A stretch of 45,499 nt of DNA from CAUZFZ01 sp963579025 (GTDB lineage Bacteria; Planctomycetota; Planctomycetia; Planctomycetales; Planctomycetaceae), in contig CAUZFZ010000079.1 of the NCBI GenBank assembly GCA_963579025.1, positions 1 to 45,499 on the forward strand, given 5' to 3'. Below the pieces are notes generated by a model. That model had not been told where the DNA came from, ran no database searches, and saw only the letters and a list, made by a program, of their open reading frames with translations. A program made the translations under genes and the position numbers. Below are positions 34,741-43,728 of the stretch, in pieces (position 1 is the stretch's first letter; each line of letters starts with the position of its first letter).

Positions 34741-37428
34741 ATGTCTGATACCGCGAATCCATATGCCGGGTTCGACCCTGAAGAACTCAGCGAGTGGTAT
34801 GAATCACTCGACGACCTGCTGCACCGCTACGGACCCGAGAAGGTTCAGCACATTCTGCAGCTCATGCAGGAGCGAGCCTACAAGCGCGGTGTTGATGTTC
34901 CATTCACGGCGAACACTCCGTACACGAACACGATCCTGACCAGTGAGCAGCCCCAGTTTCCGGGTAATCGTGAGATCGAGCGGCGGATCAAAAGCATCAT
35001 CCGCTGGAACGCGATGGCAATGGTGGTGCGGGCCAATCGCGACTTCGACGGAGTGGGCGGGCATATCTCGACGTATGCGTCGGCGGCCACACTGCTGGAG
35101 ATTGGTTTCAACCATTTCTTCCACGCGCGGAACGGTGATCACACTGGTGACCAGGTCTATTTCCAGGGGCACGCCTCTCCGGGAGTCTACGCGCGTGCGT
35201 ACGTCGAAGGTCGAGTGTCCGAAGAAAAGCTCATCAAGTTCCGCCGTGAAATTCCGCGCGGTTCCGGACTGTCATCCTATCCACACCCGTGGCTGATGCC
35301 GGACTTCTGGCAGTTCCCGACTGTCTCAATGGGACTCGGCCCGATCACCGCGATCTACCACGCTCGGTTTCTCGAATACCTCAACGACCGCCGATTGCTC
35401 GACACACGGAAATCCCGGGTCTGGGCGTTTCTTGGCGATGGCGAAATCGACGAGCCAGAATCGCTCGGCGCACTGACGCTGGCCTCGCGTGAGCGTCTCG
35501 ACAATCTCACCTTTATCGTTAACTGCAACCTGCAAAGGCTGGACGGTCCGGTAAGGGGCAACGGGCATATCATTCAGGAACTCGAAGCCGCATTCCGCGG
35601 AGCCGGCTGGAACGTCATCAAGGTCATCTGGGGCAGCGAGTGGGACCCGCTGATCGAAGCGGACACAACCGGCGAACTCGTGCGGCGCATGGGCGAAGTC
35701 GTCGATGGCCAGTATCAGAAGTACAAGGTCGAAGGTGGTGCGTACATCCGGGACCACTTCTTCAATTCACCTCACTTGAAGAGTCTGGTGTCGCATCTCT
35801 CGGACGAGCAGCTCGCGAAGATTCGCCGCGGCGGGCACGATCCGGACAAGGTCTATGCGGCGTACAAGGCCGCAGCCGAACATAAGGGATCGCCTACTGT
35901 CATTCTTGCCAAGACGATCAAGGGATACGGTCTGGGCGAGGGGGGTGAAGGTCGAAACGTCGCTCACAACGTGAAGAAACAGAATGAGGCAGAGCTGCTC
36001 GAATTCCGCAATCGGTTCGGGATTCCGATCAGCGACGAAGACGTCGAGGACATCGACTTCTACAAACCGCCCGAAGACTCATTCGAGATGAAGTACCTGC
36101 GTGAACGGCGTGAGGCGCTTGGTGGATACGTGCCGGCTCGCGTTCCGACGGACGAGAAGCTTGCGATTCCACCTGCCGAGAAGTTTTCGCGATTCTTCGA
36201 CGGCACAGATGGCAAAGAAGCGTCGACGACGATGGCGTTCGGCCAGTTCCTCAGCCAACTCCTGAAGGACAAGCACATCGGGAAGCGAGTCGTCCCGATC
36301 ATTCCCGATGAAGCCCGGACGTTCGGCATGGAGGGTCTGTTCCGACAGTGCGGTATCTATGCCCATCGTGGACAGCTCTACGAACCCGTCGATCGACAGC
36401 AGTTGATGTACTACCGAGAAGCTAAAGACGGTCAGATTCTCGAAGAGGGCATCAACGAGGCCGGCGCCATGTCGTCGTTCATTGCGGCGGGCACGACCTA
36501 CTCGAACCTCGGCTTCACGATGATGCCGTTCTACATTTACTACTCAATGTTTGGCTTCCAGCGAGTCGGCGATCTGATCTGGTGCGCAGCAGATTCGCGG
36601 GCCAAGGGTTTTCTGATCGGTGGGACGTCCGGCCGAACGACGCTGAATGGAGAAGGTCTGCAGCATGAAGACGGACACAGTCATCTGATCGCAACCACAG
36701 TTCCGTCCATCGTGGCCTACGATCCGGCCTATGCGTACGAGCTGGTGACCATCATCCACGACGGTATGAAGCGGATGTATGAGGCCAACGAATCGCTGAT
36801 TTACTACCTCAGCGTGTATAACGAGAGTTACGCCATGCCAGCGATGCCCGAAGGCTGCGCCGAGGGCATCCTGAAAGGCATGTACAAGCTCCGTAGTACG
36901 GAAACGTCAGACGCGAAAGTCAAACTGCGACCACAACTTTTCGGCAGTGGCACAATCCTGAACGAAGTGCTGCGTGCACAGGACCTGCTGGCATCTCAAT
37001 ACGGAGTCGGGTCGGATGTCTGGAGTGTGACCAGTTACAGCGAACTGGGCCGTGATGCGCACTCCGTCGCCCGCTGGAATCACCTGCATCCCGACCAACC
37101 ACAACGCACCAGCTATCTGACGTCACAACTCGAAGGTGTCGAAGGCCCGATCATCTCGTCGAGTGATAACGTACGACTGGTGGCGGATCAGATTCGTCCT
37201 TGGATACCCTGCGACAATCGCGACTACGTCGTGCTGGGCACAGACGGATTCGGTCGCAGTGATACACGAGAGCAATTGAGACGTCATTTCGAGATCGACG
37301 CGGAGTGCATTACTTTCGCAACGCTCTCAACGTTGTCCAAACACTGCAACTTCGACACGGCACAATTGCCACAGGTCCTCCGCGACCTGCGGATTGATCC
37401 AGAGAAAGTCGACCCGCTGCACGCGTGA
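34741..37428 (+). CDS. aceE: Pyruvate dehydrogenase E1 component, homodimeric type
   Basis: The 895-residue protein matches the homodimeric AceE family over its whole length: the opening IERRIKSIIRWNAMAMVVRAN, the GGHISTYASAATLLEIGFNHFF segment with active-site histidine, the thiamine diphosphate motif from GDGE at 232-235 to NCN at 261-263, and the C-terminal TSYSELGRDAHSVARWN region. It decarboxylates pyruvate and transfers the acetyl group to the lipoyl domain of E2. The length is close to that of the E. coli enzyme (887 residues). The E2 gene follows 114 bp downstream on the same strand, so the two should share a transcript. The E3 subunit is not encoded in this window. Confidence 0.97.
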   Translation: MSDTANPYAGFDPEELSEWYESLDDLLHRYGPEKVQHILQLMQERAYKRGVDVPFTANTPYTNTILTSEQPQFPGNREIERRIKSIIRWNAMAMVVRANRDFDGVGGHISTYASAATLLEIGFNHFFHARNGDHTGDQVYFQGHASPGVYARAYVEGRVSEEKLIKFRREIPRGSGLSSYPHPWLMPDFWQFPTVSMGLGPITAIYHARFLEYLNDRRLLDTRKSRVWAFLGDGEIDEPESLGALTLASRERLDNLTFIVNCNLQRLDGPVRGNGHIIQELEAAFRGAGWNVIKVIWGSEWDPLIEADTTGELVRRMGEVVDGQYQKYKVEGGAYIRDHFFNSPHLKSLVSHLSDEQLAKIRRGGHDPDKVYAAYKAAAEHKGSPTVILAKTIKGYGLGEGGEGRNVAHNVKKQNEAELLEFRNRFGIPISDEDVEDIDFYKPPEDSFEMKYLRERREALGGYVPARVPTDEKLAIPPAEKFSRFFDGTDGKEASTTMAFGQFLSQLLKDKHIGKRVVPIIPDEARTFGMEGLFRQCGIYAHRGQLYEPVDRQQLMYYREAKDGQILEEGINEAGAMSSFIAAGTTYSNLGFTMMPFYIYYSMFGFQRVGDLIWCAADSRAKGFLIGGTSGRTTLNGEGLQHEDGHSHLIATTVPSIVAYDPAYAYELVTIIHDGMKRMYEANESLIYYLSVYNESYAMPAMPEGCAEGILKGMYKLRSTETSDAKVKLRPQLFGSGTILNEVLRAQDLLASQYGVGSDVWSVTSYSELGRDAHSVARWNHLHPDQPQRTSYLTSQLEGVEGPIISSSDNVRLVADQIRPWIPCDNRDYVVLGTDGFGRSDTREQLRRHFEIDAECITFATLSTLSKHCNFDTAQLPQVLRDLRIDPEKVDPLHA

Positions 37429-37542
37429 TACCTCGCACTAAGCCGCCAGGGCCTAAGCGAGTTTTCTCAAGACTTTGCGGCTTCGCGTCTTCGCGTGAGC
37501 CCATTCGACAGACGCGATCATTCGCCGCCACGGAAAGACCAC

Positions 37543-38859
37543 ATGCCAGACTTTGTTGTTCCTGAAGTGTCCGATGGAGTGACCACCGTCGATCTTGCCT
37601 CGCTGAACGTATCCGTCGGAGACGTGATCGAAGCAGGCGCCGTTGTTGCCGAGGTGGAAACTGAGAAAGCAGCCGCCGATCTTGAGTGTCCATTTGGCGG
37701 AAAGATTGTCTCGATTCACGCGGCACCAGGTGACACCATCGAAGTTGGTGCAAAGTTGATGACGATCGAGGCTGGCGCGACGGCCGAATCATCGCCAACG
37801 GCTTCTCCACCCGAAACTCCCGCTGCTGCTCCGGCACCTCCGGTCGAGCCACCGGTTGCCGCGGCACCGCCCGAACCCGTCGTTTCTGCAACGGTTCCCT
37901 CAAAACAGCCGACCGCTCCCGTCGCATCGGCTGATCACGATGACCGCATTCCGGCACCCGCTGGACCTGCCACCAGACGACTGGCGCGTCAGCTTGGCGT
38001 TGATTTGCATCAGGTCGTCGGGTCCGCGGCTGGCGGTCGAATTGTCCAGGACGACGTGAAAGCGCATGTGCGTCAGGTTTTGGAAGGAGGAGCGGCCACA
38101 TCCGGTGGTGGTGGCGGCTATGCCCCACCGCCGCTGCCCGACTTCACAAAGTGGGGTGAGGTCGAACGTGAGCCGATGAAGAAGATCGGTAAGGCGGCCG
38201 CGGCAAACCTCAGCATGTGCTGGAATGTGATTCCGCATGTCACTCAGCACGACCTGGTCGACATCACCGACCTGGAAGCAGCGCGGCGCCGACATGCCGA
38301 TATGGCGAAGAAAACGGGCGCACCGAAAATTACGATGACCGCCATCGCCATGAAAGCGGCAGCCATTTGTCTGCGCGAATTCCCGAAGTTCAACTCGAGT
38401 CTTGATCCGCAAACGAACGAGCTGGTTTATCGCAAGTACTTTCATATTGGCTGCGCCGTTGATACGCCCAACGGTCTGCTTGTGCCGGTAATCCGTGACT
38501 GCGATCAGAAGAGCATCTCGGAAATCGCCGCGGGACTGACGGATGTGGCGGTGCGGGCTCGCGACCGAAAAGTAAAACTCGATGAGATGCAGGGGGCGTG
38601 CTTCACAATTACTAACCTGGGTGGTATCGGCGGAACGGCATTCTCGCCAATCGTAAATTACCCGGAAGTCGGGATCCTCGGCCTCTCTCGCGGCCAGAAC
38701 GAGTTGAAGCTGCGGGATGGTGAGATTGAAGAACGGCTGATGCTGCCACTGTCGTTGTCTTACGATCACCGCGTCGTGAACGGAGCCGACGGAGCTCGCT
38801 TCATCGTTCGGTTTGGCCAACTACTGTGCGATCCGTTCCATCTGACGGCACATTCCTGA
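37543..38859 (+). CDS. aceF: Dihydrolipoamide acetyltransferase, E2 component of pyruvate dehydrogenase
   Basis: The 438-residue protein has the standard E2 layout with one lipoyl domain: residues 1-77 with the lipoylated Lys42 in ETEKAAADLE; a Pro/Ala-rich linker at about 82-138; an E3/E1-binding domain at about 140-177 (PATRRLARQLGVDLHQVVGS); a Gly-rich linker; and the catalytic domain from about 205. The active-site motif reads SYDHRVVNGADG with His409 and Asn413; Asn in place of the more usual Asp is known in the Azotobacter-type enzyme. The frame opens at 37495, but the ATG at 37543 directly starts the lipoyl domain and is preceded by GGAAAGA. It accepts acetyl groups from AceE and passes them to CoA. 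Confidence 0.95.
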   Translation: MPDFVVPEVSDGVTTVDLASLNVSVGDVIEAGAVVAEVETEKAAADLECPFGGKIVSIHAAPGDTIEVGAKLMTIEAGATAESSPTASPPETPAAAPAPPVEPPVAAAPPEPVVSATVPSKQPTAPVASADHDDRIPAPAGPATRRLARQLGVDLHQVVGSAAGGRIVQDDVKAHVRQVLEGGAATSGGGGGYAPPPLPDFTKWGEVEREPMKKIGKAAAANLSMCWNVIPHVTQHDLVDITDLEAARRRHADMAKKTGAPKITMTAIAMKAAAICLREFPKFNSSLDPQTNELVYRKYFHIGCAVDTPNGLLVPVIRDCDQKSISEIAAGLTDVAVRARDRKVKLDEMQGACFTITNLGGIGGTAFSPIVNYPEVGILGLSRGQNELKLRDGEIEERLMLPLSLSYDHRVVNGADGARFIVRFGQLLCDPFHLTAHS

Positions 38860-39016
38860 CCATCATGTCTCGTGACCTGAAACGGAATGCGAGATCGCGC
38901 CGGCCCGCGTTGGTCGGACTGCCGGGCAAGCTGAGAGCAACACTGCGTGCATGGCCGTCCCACGGCATGTACACGCGAATCCACGTCTGGCCAGGCGCGT
39001 ATTTGTCGATGCCGTG

Positions 39017-39029
39017 ATATGCATATAAT
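39017..39029 (+). promoter_or_regulatory. Candidate promoter -10 with overlapping palindrome, upstream of the kinase gene
   Basis: TATAAT, a perfect -10 hexamer, occupies 39024-39029 and overlaps the palindrome ATATGCATAT (39017-39026). TTGTCG at 39003-39008 could be a -35 element, though its spacing of 15 bp is short. The predicted transcript would start near 39036 and have a leader of about 80 nt before the kinase ATG at 39117. Confidence 0.45.
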
Positions 39030-39116
39030 GGCGCGGCGGCATTGACCGGGTCGGGGTGTTGTGTGTCCAGGCCATACTCTGTGTTGATTGCCGGTGTGGC
39101 TGGAGATTATTCCCGG

Positions 39117-42100
39117 ATGAATCAGGGTGAACCTCAAGACCCGAACGCTTCCGCAGATGACGTCCCGGCTTCCGGGCCGGTCCCAGTGTCACCGGATGAT
39201 CCCGAGTCGCATTCACAGTATCTCGACGAAACCTACCTGTCGGACACGCCCCGACAGCGCACCGAAAATCAACTCTCCGAAGCAGATTTCATCGGTCCTG
39301 ACGATCAGTCCTCAGGCAGTCTGCAGCAAGTCGGGCGATACACGCTGAACGAACTGCTTGGCAAGGGCGGATTCGGATCGGTGTTTCTCGGGCACGATCC
39401 CCAGTTGAACCGTCGCGTCGCCATCAAAGTGCCGCACCTGCACATGGTAGCCTCGCACGTTGAAGACGAGTTTTTGAAGGAGGCCCGGCAACTCGCTCAG
39501 TTGAACCACCCGGGGATCGTCACTGTTTTCGATGTCGGCGTCGACAACGGTCGCTGCTTCATTGTGTCGGACTATCTGGACGGTCAACCGCTCGGCGCGC
39601 GACTGCGGGAGTCGCGGTTTGCTTGGCAGGAATCGGCGCGGATCTCGGCCGACATCGCGGATGCCCTCGCGCATGCGCATGCTCAACGCACGGTGCATCG
39701 CGATCTGAAGCCGGGCAATGTGATTCTCGTGTCGTCGCCGCAGGGGCCGCGGCCGGTGCTGGTCGATTTCGGACTGGCCGTCAGTGATGCCCAGCGGGCA
39801 GCAGGCTCGAGGCGTGGTGAGGTCTCCGGGACGCCAAATTACATGACTCCCGAGCAGGTACGCGGAGCCGGACATCGCATCGACGGACGCACTGATATCT
39901 ATGCGCTCGGAGTCATTCTGTACCGCATGCTGACCGGCCGACTCCCATTTGTGGCCGACAATGTGACGGAGCTGCTGCGACAGGTCAGTGAGGACGAAGC
40001 ACAACCGCCGCGGCAGACTGCTCCGGAAATCCCGCCGGAACTCGAACGCATCTGTCTGAAGGCAATGGCCAGGCGACTGGCCGATCGGTACACGACTGCG
40101 ACGGACATGGCCGTTGAGTTGCGGGAATTGCTTACATCGTCGGCTTCGGGGGCCGTCAGCGGCGGACCACACGGAGCGGCCTCCTGGGCAGGCATTACCG
40201 CACAACAGGCCGGCTACGGACAACCCGCTCCGCAGTCGCATCAGTCCGTGCCTGTGCCTCCACAGCCCGCTTCGCTTTCACCAGCGCCGGAATCGGCAGT
40301 GACATCTGTCTCGGCCACGACTGAGCCAGTCGCTCATGAAGACATGCCGAATACGATGTCGCTTCCAGCGGTTGCGGAGCCAGAACCTCCGTCGGAATTC
40401 TCACGGTCGCTGATTCGTCGCGGAGCCGAACGTCGGCGCGTGACGCTGATTCAATGTGGTAGCGATCTCTACGAGTCGGAGGACATTCAGGCGTCGCTCG
40501 ATACCGACGAGCAAAGCGAACTGCTGCACGAGTACCAGGAACTCTGCCGATCCGTGTGCCTCGAATCTGGCGGCACTGTTGTGCAGGAGACAGACACCGG
40601 ACTGCTGCTTTGTTTCGGATACCCCACGACGTATGAAGATGCAGTCTACCGCGCCGTGCGCACCGGTCGCCGAGCAATTGACGAACTGGCCGCATTCAAC
40701 ACACGGCAGCAGAAGCAGCGCGGCGTCTCGCTGTTCGGCCAGATCGCCATTCACAGCGACTTCGCGATCCTTGAAGAGAAAGGACAGCGCGGCGACACGC
40801 TGTCGCTGGTCGGCGCGGTGCGTCATGTCGTCAACAGTCTGGAGGGCATTGGCGACCCGAACACCGTCATCATCAGCGTGGCAACACACAAGCTTGTTAA
40901 GGGATCCTTTGATTGCGAGAGCCTCGGTCTGCAGCGAATCAAAGGTGTCGCCGGAGGCACTGAAGTGTTTGTTGTGACCGGCGAAAAGTCGCGCAACACG
41001 CTCGTCGATGAGACGGATGCCAACGAATTGACTCCGCTGATCGGGCGGGACCGCGAAGTCGGCCTGATGCAGGAGCGCTGGGAGCAGGCCGCCGAAGGCA
41101 TGGGGCAGGTGGTACTGCTGATCGGCGAGGCGGGCCTCGGCAAGTCGCGGCTCGTACACGCGTTGAAGAAGCACGTCACGGAACTATCCGATGAGGATGC
41201 GTCGCCAGTCATCGAGTGGCGCACGACGGCTCAACATAAGAGCAGCAGTCTGTACGCAGCATCGAATTGTTTTGAACTCGCACTCGGTTTCGAAGCTGGC
41301 CAGTCGGATGATGACAAACTCGACCGGCTCGAAGAGTACCTGCGTAAGTGGGATCTCGATGGCGATCAGGAGCTGTCACTGTTCGCGTCGCTGCTGTCGA
41401 TTCCCAGCGAGAGGCGCTATGCACCACTCGATCTCAGTCCGCAGCTCAAGAAACAGAAGACGTTTGAGCTATTGCTGGACTGGCTGAAGGAGTGCGCAGG
41501 CCGGCAGCCTGTGTTATTTGTTGTGGAGGACCTGCACTGGATTGACCCGACATCCCTGCAGTTCATCGAACTGCTTGTCGATCAGGGGCTCAACGACAGC
41601 GTGCTGACACTGCTGACATTCCGTCCGGAATTCGAAACGCCGTGGAAAAGCAAAGCCCATCAGACAAGCGTCGCGTTGAACCGGCTTACGAAGCGGCAGA
41701 TCGGCGAGATGATGGCCGCGAAGCTGAGTGTCGAGAATCTGCCGCAACCGGTCGTCGATCAGATTGCGGATCGCACGGACGGTGTCCCGCTGTTCGTCGA
41801 AGAGTTTTCCAACATGCTGCTGGAATCCGGAATGATCGACCGGATTAGTAACTTCGATCCTGAGTCGTCCGCGTCGATGTCGCAGCTCGAAATTCCGGCG
41901 ACGCTGCAGGACCTGCTGATGGCAAAGCTCGATCGCATCGCCAGCAACATGGAGGTCGTGCAGCTCGGTGCCGCGATCGGTCGCGAGTTCAGTTACGAGC
42001 TGTTGAAATCCGTCTCGAAACTGGACGACGGGGACCTGGCAGCGGAAGTGCAAAAGCTGGTCGAAGCCGAGCTGCTCTTCGAACGCGGACGCGGCAATCG

Positions 42101-43571
42101 TGTGCGGTATCAGTTCAAGCACGCCCTGATCCAGGACGCCGCGTACGGCTCGCTGGTGAAGAAGAGACGTCAGCAGTTTCATCAGCAGATTGCCGAAGCG
42201 CTCGAAGAGGCATTTGCCGAAGTGCGGGACCGGCAACCGGAATTGCTGGCCCATCACTTCGATGCTGCCGGAGACGTCCCGAAGGGTGTCGAATACTGGC
42301 TGCTGGCGGGACGACGAGCGAATCAGCAGTCGGCGAATGCGGAAGCCATCGCGCATCTGTCGCAGGGATTGGAGCTGCTCGATCGTCTGGACGAAGGCCC
42401 CGACCGCGACCGGTTCGAACTCGATCTGCGCCTCGCGCTGGCGGTGCCGTTGACCGCGACAAAAGGCTACGTCGCGGCGGAAGTCGAAGCCGAATACGTG
42501 CGTGCTCGCGATCTCGCTCGCAAAGCGGACAACATCGAAGGCCTGCTTCCCGTTCTTCACGGTCTGTATCGGTACTACGTCGTGCAGGCCGATAATCAGC
42601 AGGCGCGGCAGCTTGGGGAAGAGATTCTGGAAACTGCCGAACAGCTCGGCGATCCAGAACACATCATGGAAGCGCACAGGTCGCTCAGCCTGACACTCTC
42701 ATTCATCGGCGAATTCGACAAAGTGCTCCATCACGTCCGCGCGGGACTGGCGACTTACGACACCGAAGCGCACGCCGATCACAAGTTTGTCTACGGCGCA
42801 GACCCCGGCATGATCTTCATGTCGTTCGAGGCATGGGCACTATGGCATCAGGGCTTTCCAGATCAGGCTTACCAGACTGTTCAAAAAGCGTTCGCTCACA
42901 CTGAGGCCATCCGGCACCCTCACAGCCGCGCATTCTGCCTCAGTTTCAATTGCGGTACGCTCGCCTTCCTGGGGCTTTGGGACGAGTGTCGCCAGGCCGC
43001 AGAAGAAGCGATTGAGATTTCGACGAAGCACGGATTCCCGTTCTGGCTGGGCAAAGGCACGGTCATGAAAGGCGCCTGCCTGATCAAGACAGGAAGTCCG
43101 GACGAAGGCATCAAACAAATCAGCGGGAGCCTGGAAAAATTCAACCAGGCCGGAGTTGGCATGTGGCGTCCATTCCATCTGGCGCTGCTGGCCGAAGGCT
43201 ACCACTTAACGGGCCGCACGGACGAAGCCCTGAAACAGATCGCAGCCGCACTGGAAATCGCCGACCGGCAACGCGGCGACTCGCACGCAGCCGACCTCCA
43301 TCGCCTGCTGGGAGAGTGGACTCTGTTGCAGGACGAGTCCGCGACAGCGGCTGCGGAAAGACATTTTCAACAGGCCATACAGATCGCGCAGCAGCAAAGC
43401 TCTCGATCGATGCAGTTGAGAGCCATGACGAGTCTCGCCCGATTGTGGCACAGGCAGGATCGGACTCAGGAAGCCCGAATGATGCTGCAGTTGCTCTACA
43501 GCACATTCACCGAAGGCCTCGAAACACCGGACCTGCAGGCAGCCCGGGAAACGCTCGACCTGCTCGGCTGA
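39117..43571 (+). CDS. Giant Ser/Thr protein kinase with cyclase-like, AAA ATPase and TPR regions
   Basis: The 1484-residue protein is soluble throughout. Order of regions: acidic low-complexity N-terminus (1-70); Hanks-type kinase (about 75-335) with GKGGFGSV loop, Lys104, HRD with Asp196 and DFG with Asp217, all intact; Pro/Ala/Ser linker to about 400; a class III nucleotide-cyclase-like domain (about 435-625); AAA_16-type ATPase with Walker A GEAGLGKS at 670-677 and Walker B VVEDLHW near Asp805; then TPR repeats from about 1000 to the end. In the cyclase-like part, the metal-binding aspartates are not where expected (VTLIQCGSD replaces the usual VTVLFADLVGST), so it is probably non-catalytic. 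The ATG at 39117 is preferred over the frame opening at 39042. Substrates and inputs are unknown. Confidence 0.92.
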   Translation: MNQGEPQDPNASADDVPASGPVPVSPDDPESHSQYLDETYLSDTPRQRTENQLSEADFIGPDDQSSGSLQQVGRYTLNELLGKGGFGSVFLGHDPQLNRRVAIKVPHLHMVASHVEDEFLKEARQLAQLNHPGIVTVFDVGVDNGRCFIVSDYLDGQPLGARLRESRFAWQESARISADIADALAHAHAQRTVHRDLKPGNVILVSSPQGPRPVLVDFGLAVSDAQRAAGSRRGEVSGTPNYMTPEQVRGAGHRIDGRTDIYALGVILYRMLTGRLPFVADNVTELLRQVSEDEAQPPRQTAPEIPPELERICLKAMARRLADRYTTATDMAVELRELLTSSASGAVSGGPHGAASWAGITAQQAGYGQPAPQSHQSVPVPPQPASLSPAPESAVTSVSATTEPVAHEDMPNTMSLPAVAEPEPPSEFSRSLIRRGAERRRVTLIQCGSDLYESEDIQASLDTDEQSELLHEYQELCRSVCLESGGTVVQETDTGLLLCFGYPTTYEDAVYRAVRTGRRAIDELAAFNTRQQKQRGVSLFGQIAIHSDFAILEEKGQRGDTLSLVGAVRHVVNSLEGIGDPNTVIISVATHKLVKGSFDCESLGLQRIKGVAGGTEVFVVTGEKSRNTLVDETDANELTPLIGRDREVGLMQERWEQAAEGMGQVVLLIGEAGLGKSRLVHALKKHVTELSDEDASPVIEWRTTAQHKSSSLYAASNCFELALGFEAGQSDDDKLDRLEEYLRKWDLDGDQELSLFASLLSIPSERRYAPLDLSPQLKKQKTFELLLDWLKECAGRQPVLFVVEDLHWIDPTSLQFIELLVDQGLNDSVLTLLTFRPEFETPWKSKAHQTSVALNRLTKRQIGEMMAAKLSVENLPQPVVDQIADRTDGVPLFVEEFSNMLLESGMIDRISNFDPESSASMSQLEIPATLQDLLMAKLDRIASNMEVVQLGAAIGREFSYELLKSVSKLDDGDLAAEVQKLVEAELLFERGRGNRVRYQFKHALIQDAAYGSLVKKRRQQFHQQIAEALEEAFAEVRDRQPELLAHHFDAAGDVPKGVEYWLLAGRRANQQSANAEAIAHLSQGLELLDRLDEGPDRDRFELDLRLALAVPLTATKGYVAAEVEAEYVRARDLARKADNIEGLLPVLHGLYRYYVVQADNQQARQLGEEILETAEQLGDPEHIMEAHRSLSLTLSFIGEFDKVLHHVRAGLATYDTEAHADHKFVYGADPGMIFMSFEAWALWHQGFPDQAYQTVQKAFAHTEAIRHPHSRAFCLSFNCGTLAFLGLWDECRQAAEEAIEISTKHGFPFWLGKGTVMKGACLIKTGSPDEGIKQISGSLEKFNQAGVGMWRPFHLALLAEGYHLTGRTDEALKQIAAALEIADRQRGDSHAADLHRLLGEWTLLQDESATAAAERHFQQAIQIAQQQSSRSMQLRAMTSLARLWHRQDRTQEARMMLQLLYSTFTEGLETPDLQAARETLDLLG

Positions 43572-43728
43572 CAACAAGTCCTCGCAACGGCTCCTCGACA
43601 CGTACTTCGGGGCCAGAGGTGATTAGTTTCAGCGGATTGTCGTTCTGATAACGAAGATCCTGCTCTGCTGCATCGGCACCGCTGGCATTCAGTTCGGCGT
43701 CAATCCGTGGCTGGAACGAGTTACTCAC
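43507..43728 (-). CDS. Possible small coupled ORF after the WD40-LamG gene
   Basis: A 73-codon frame begins with GTG at 43728 that overlaps the stop codon of the WD40-LamG gene (GTGAGTAA), an arrangement seen with translational coupling. Its first 55 residues have a protein-like composition (FQPRIDAELNASGADAAEQD, then ITSGPEVRVEEP). The last 65 nt overlap the 3' end of the convergent kinase gene. No domain is recognised and no ribosome binding site is independent of the upstream gene, so this may be non-coding or a frameshifted tail of the WD40-LamG protein. Confidence 0.22.
   Translation of the reverse strand: MSNSFQPRIDAELNASGADAAEQDLRYQNDNPLKLITSGPEVRVEEPLRGLVVSRAGRAFPGLPAGPVFRGLR

Noticed and set aside
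37429..37542. Sequence between aceE and aceF with GGCTTCGCGTCTTCGCGTGAG, considered as a repeat or attachment site
   Set aside because: No inverted or direct partner is seen in the window; it may be a dispersed element but one copy does not support a call.
37310..38128. 272-residue minus-strand open frame across the aceE/aceF junction
   Set aside because: It is Arg/Gln-rich, has no domain, and is opposite two well-supported genes.
41514..42677. 387-residue minus-strand open frame opposite the ATPase/TPR part of the giant kinase
   Set aside because: It is a long shadow frame caused by codon bias; the plus-strand frame shows intact Walker and TPR motifs.
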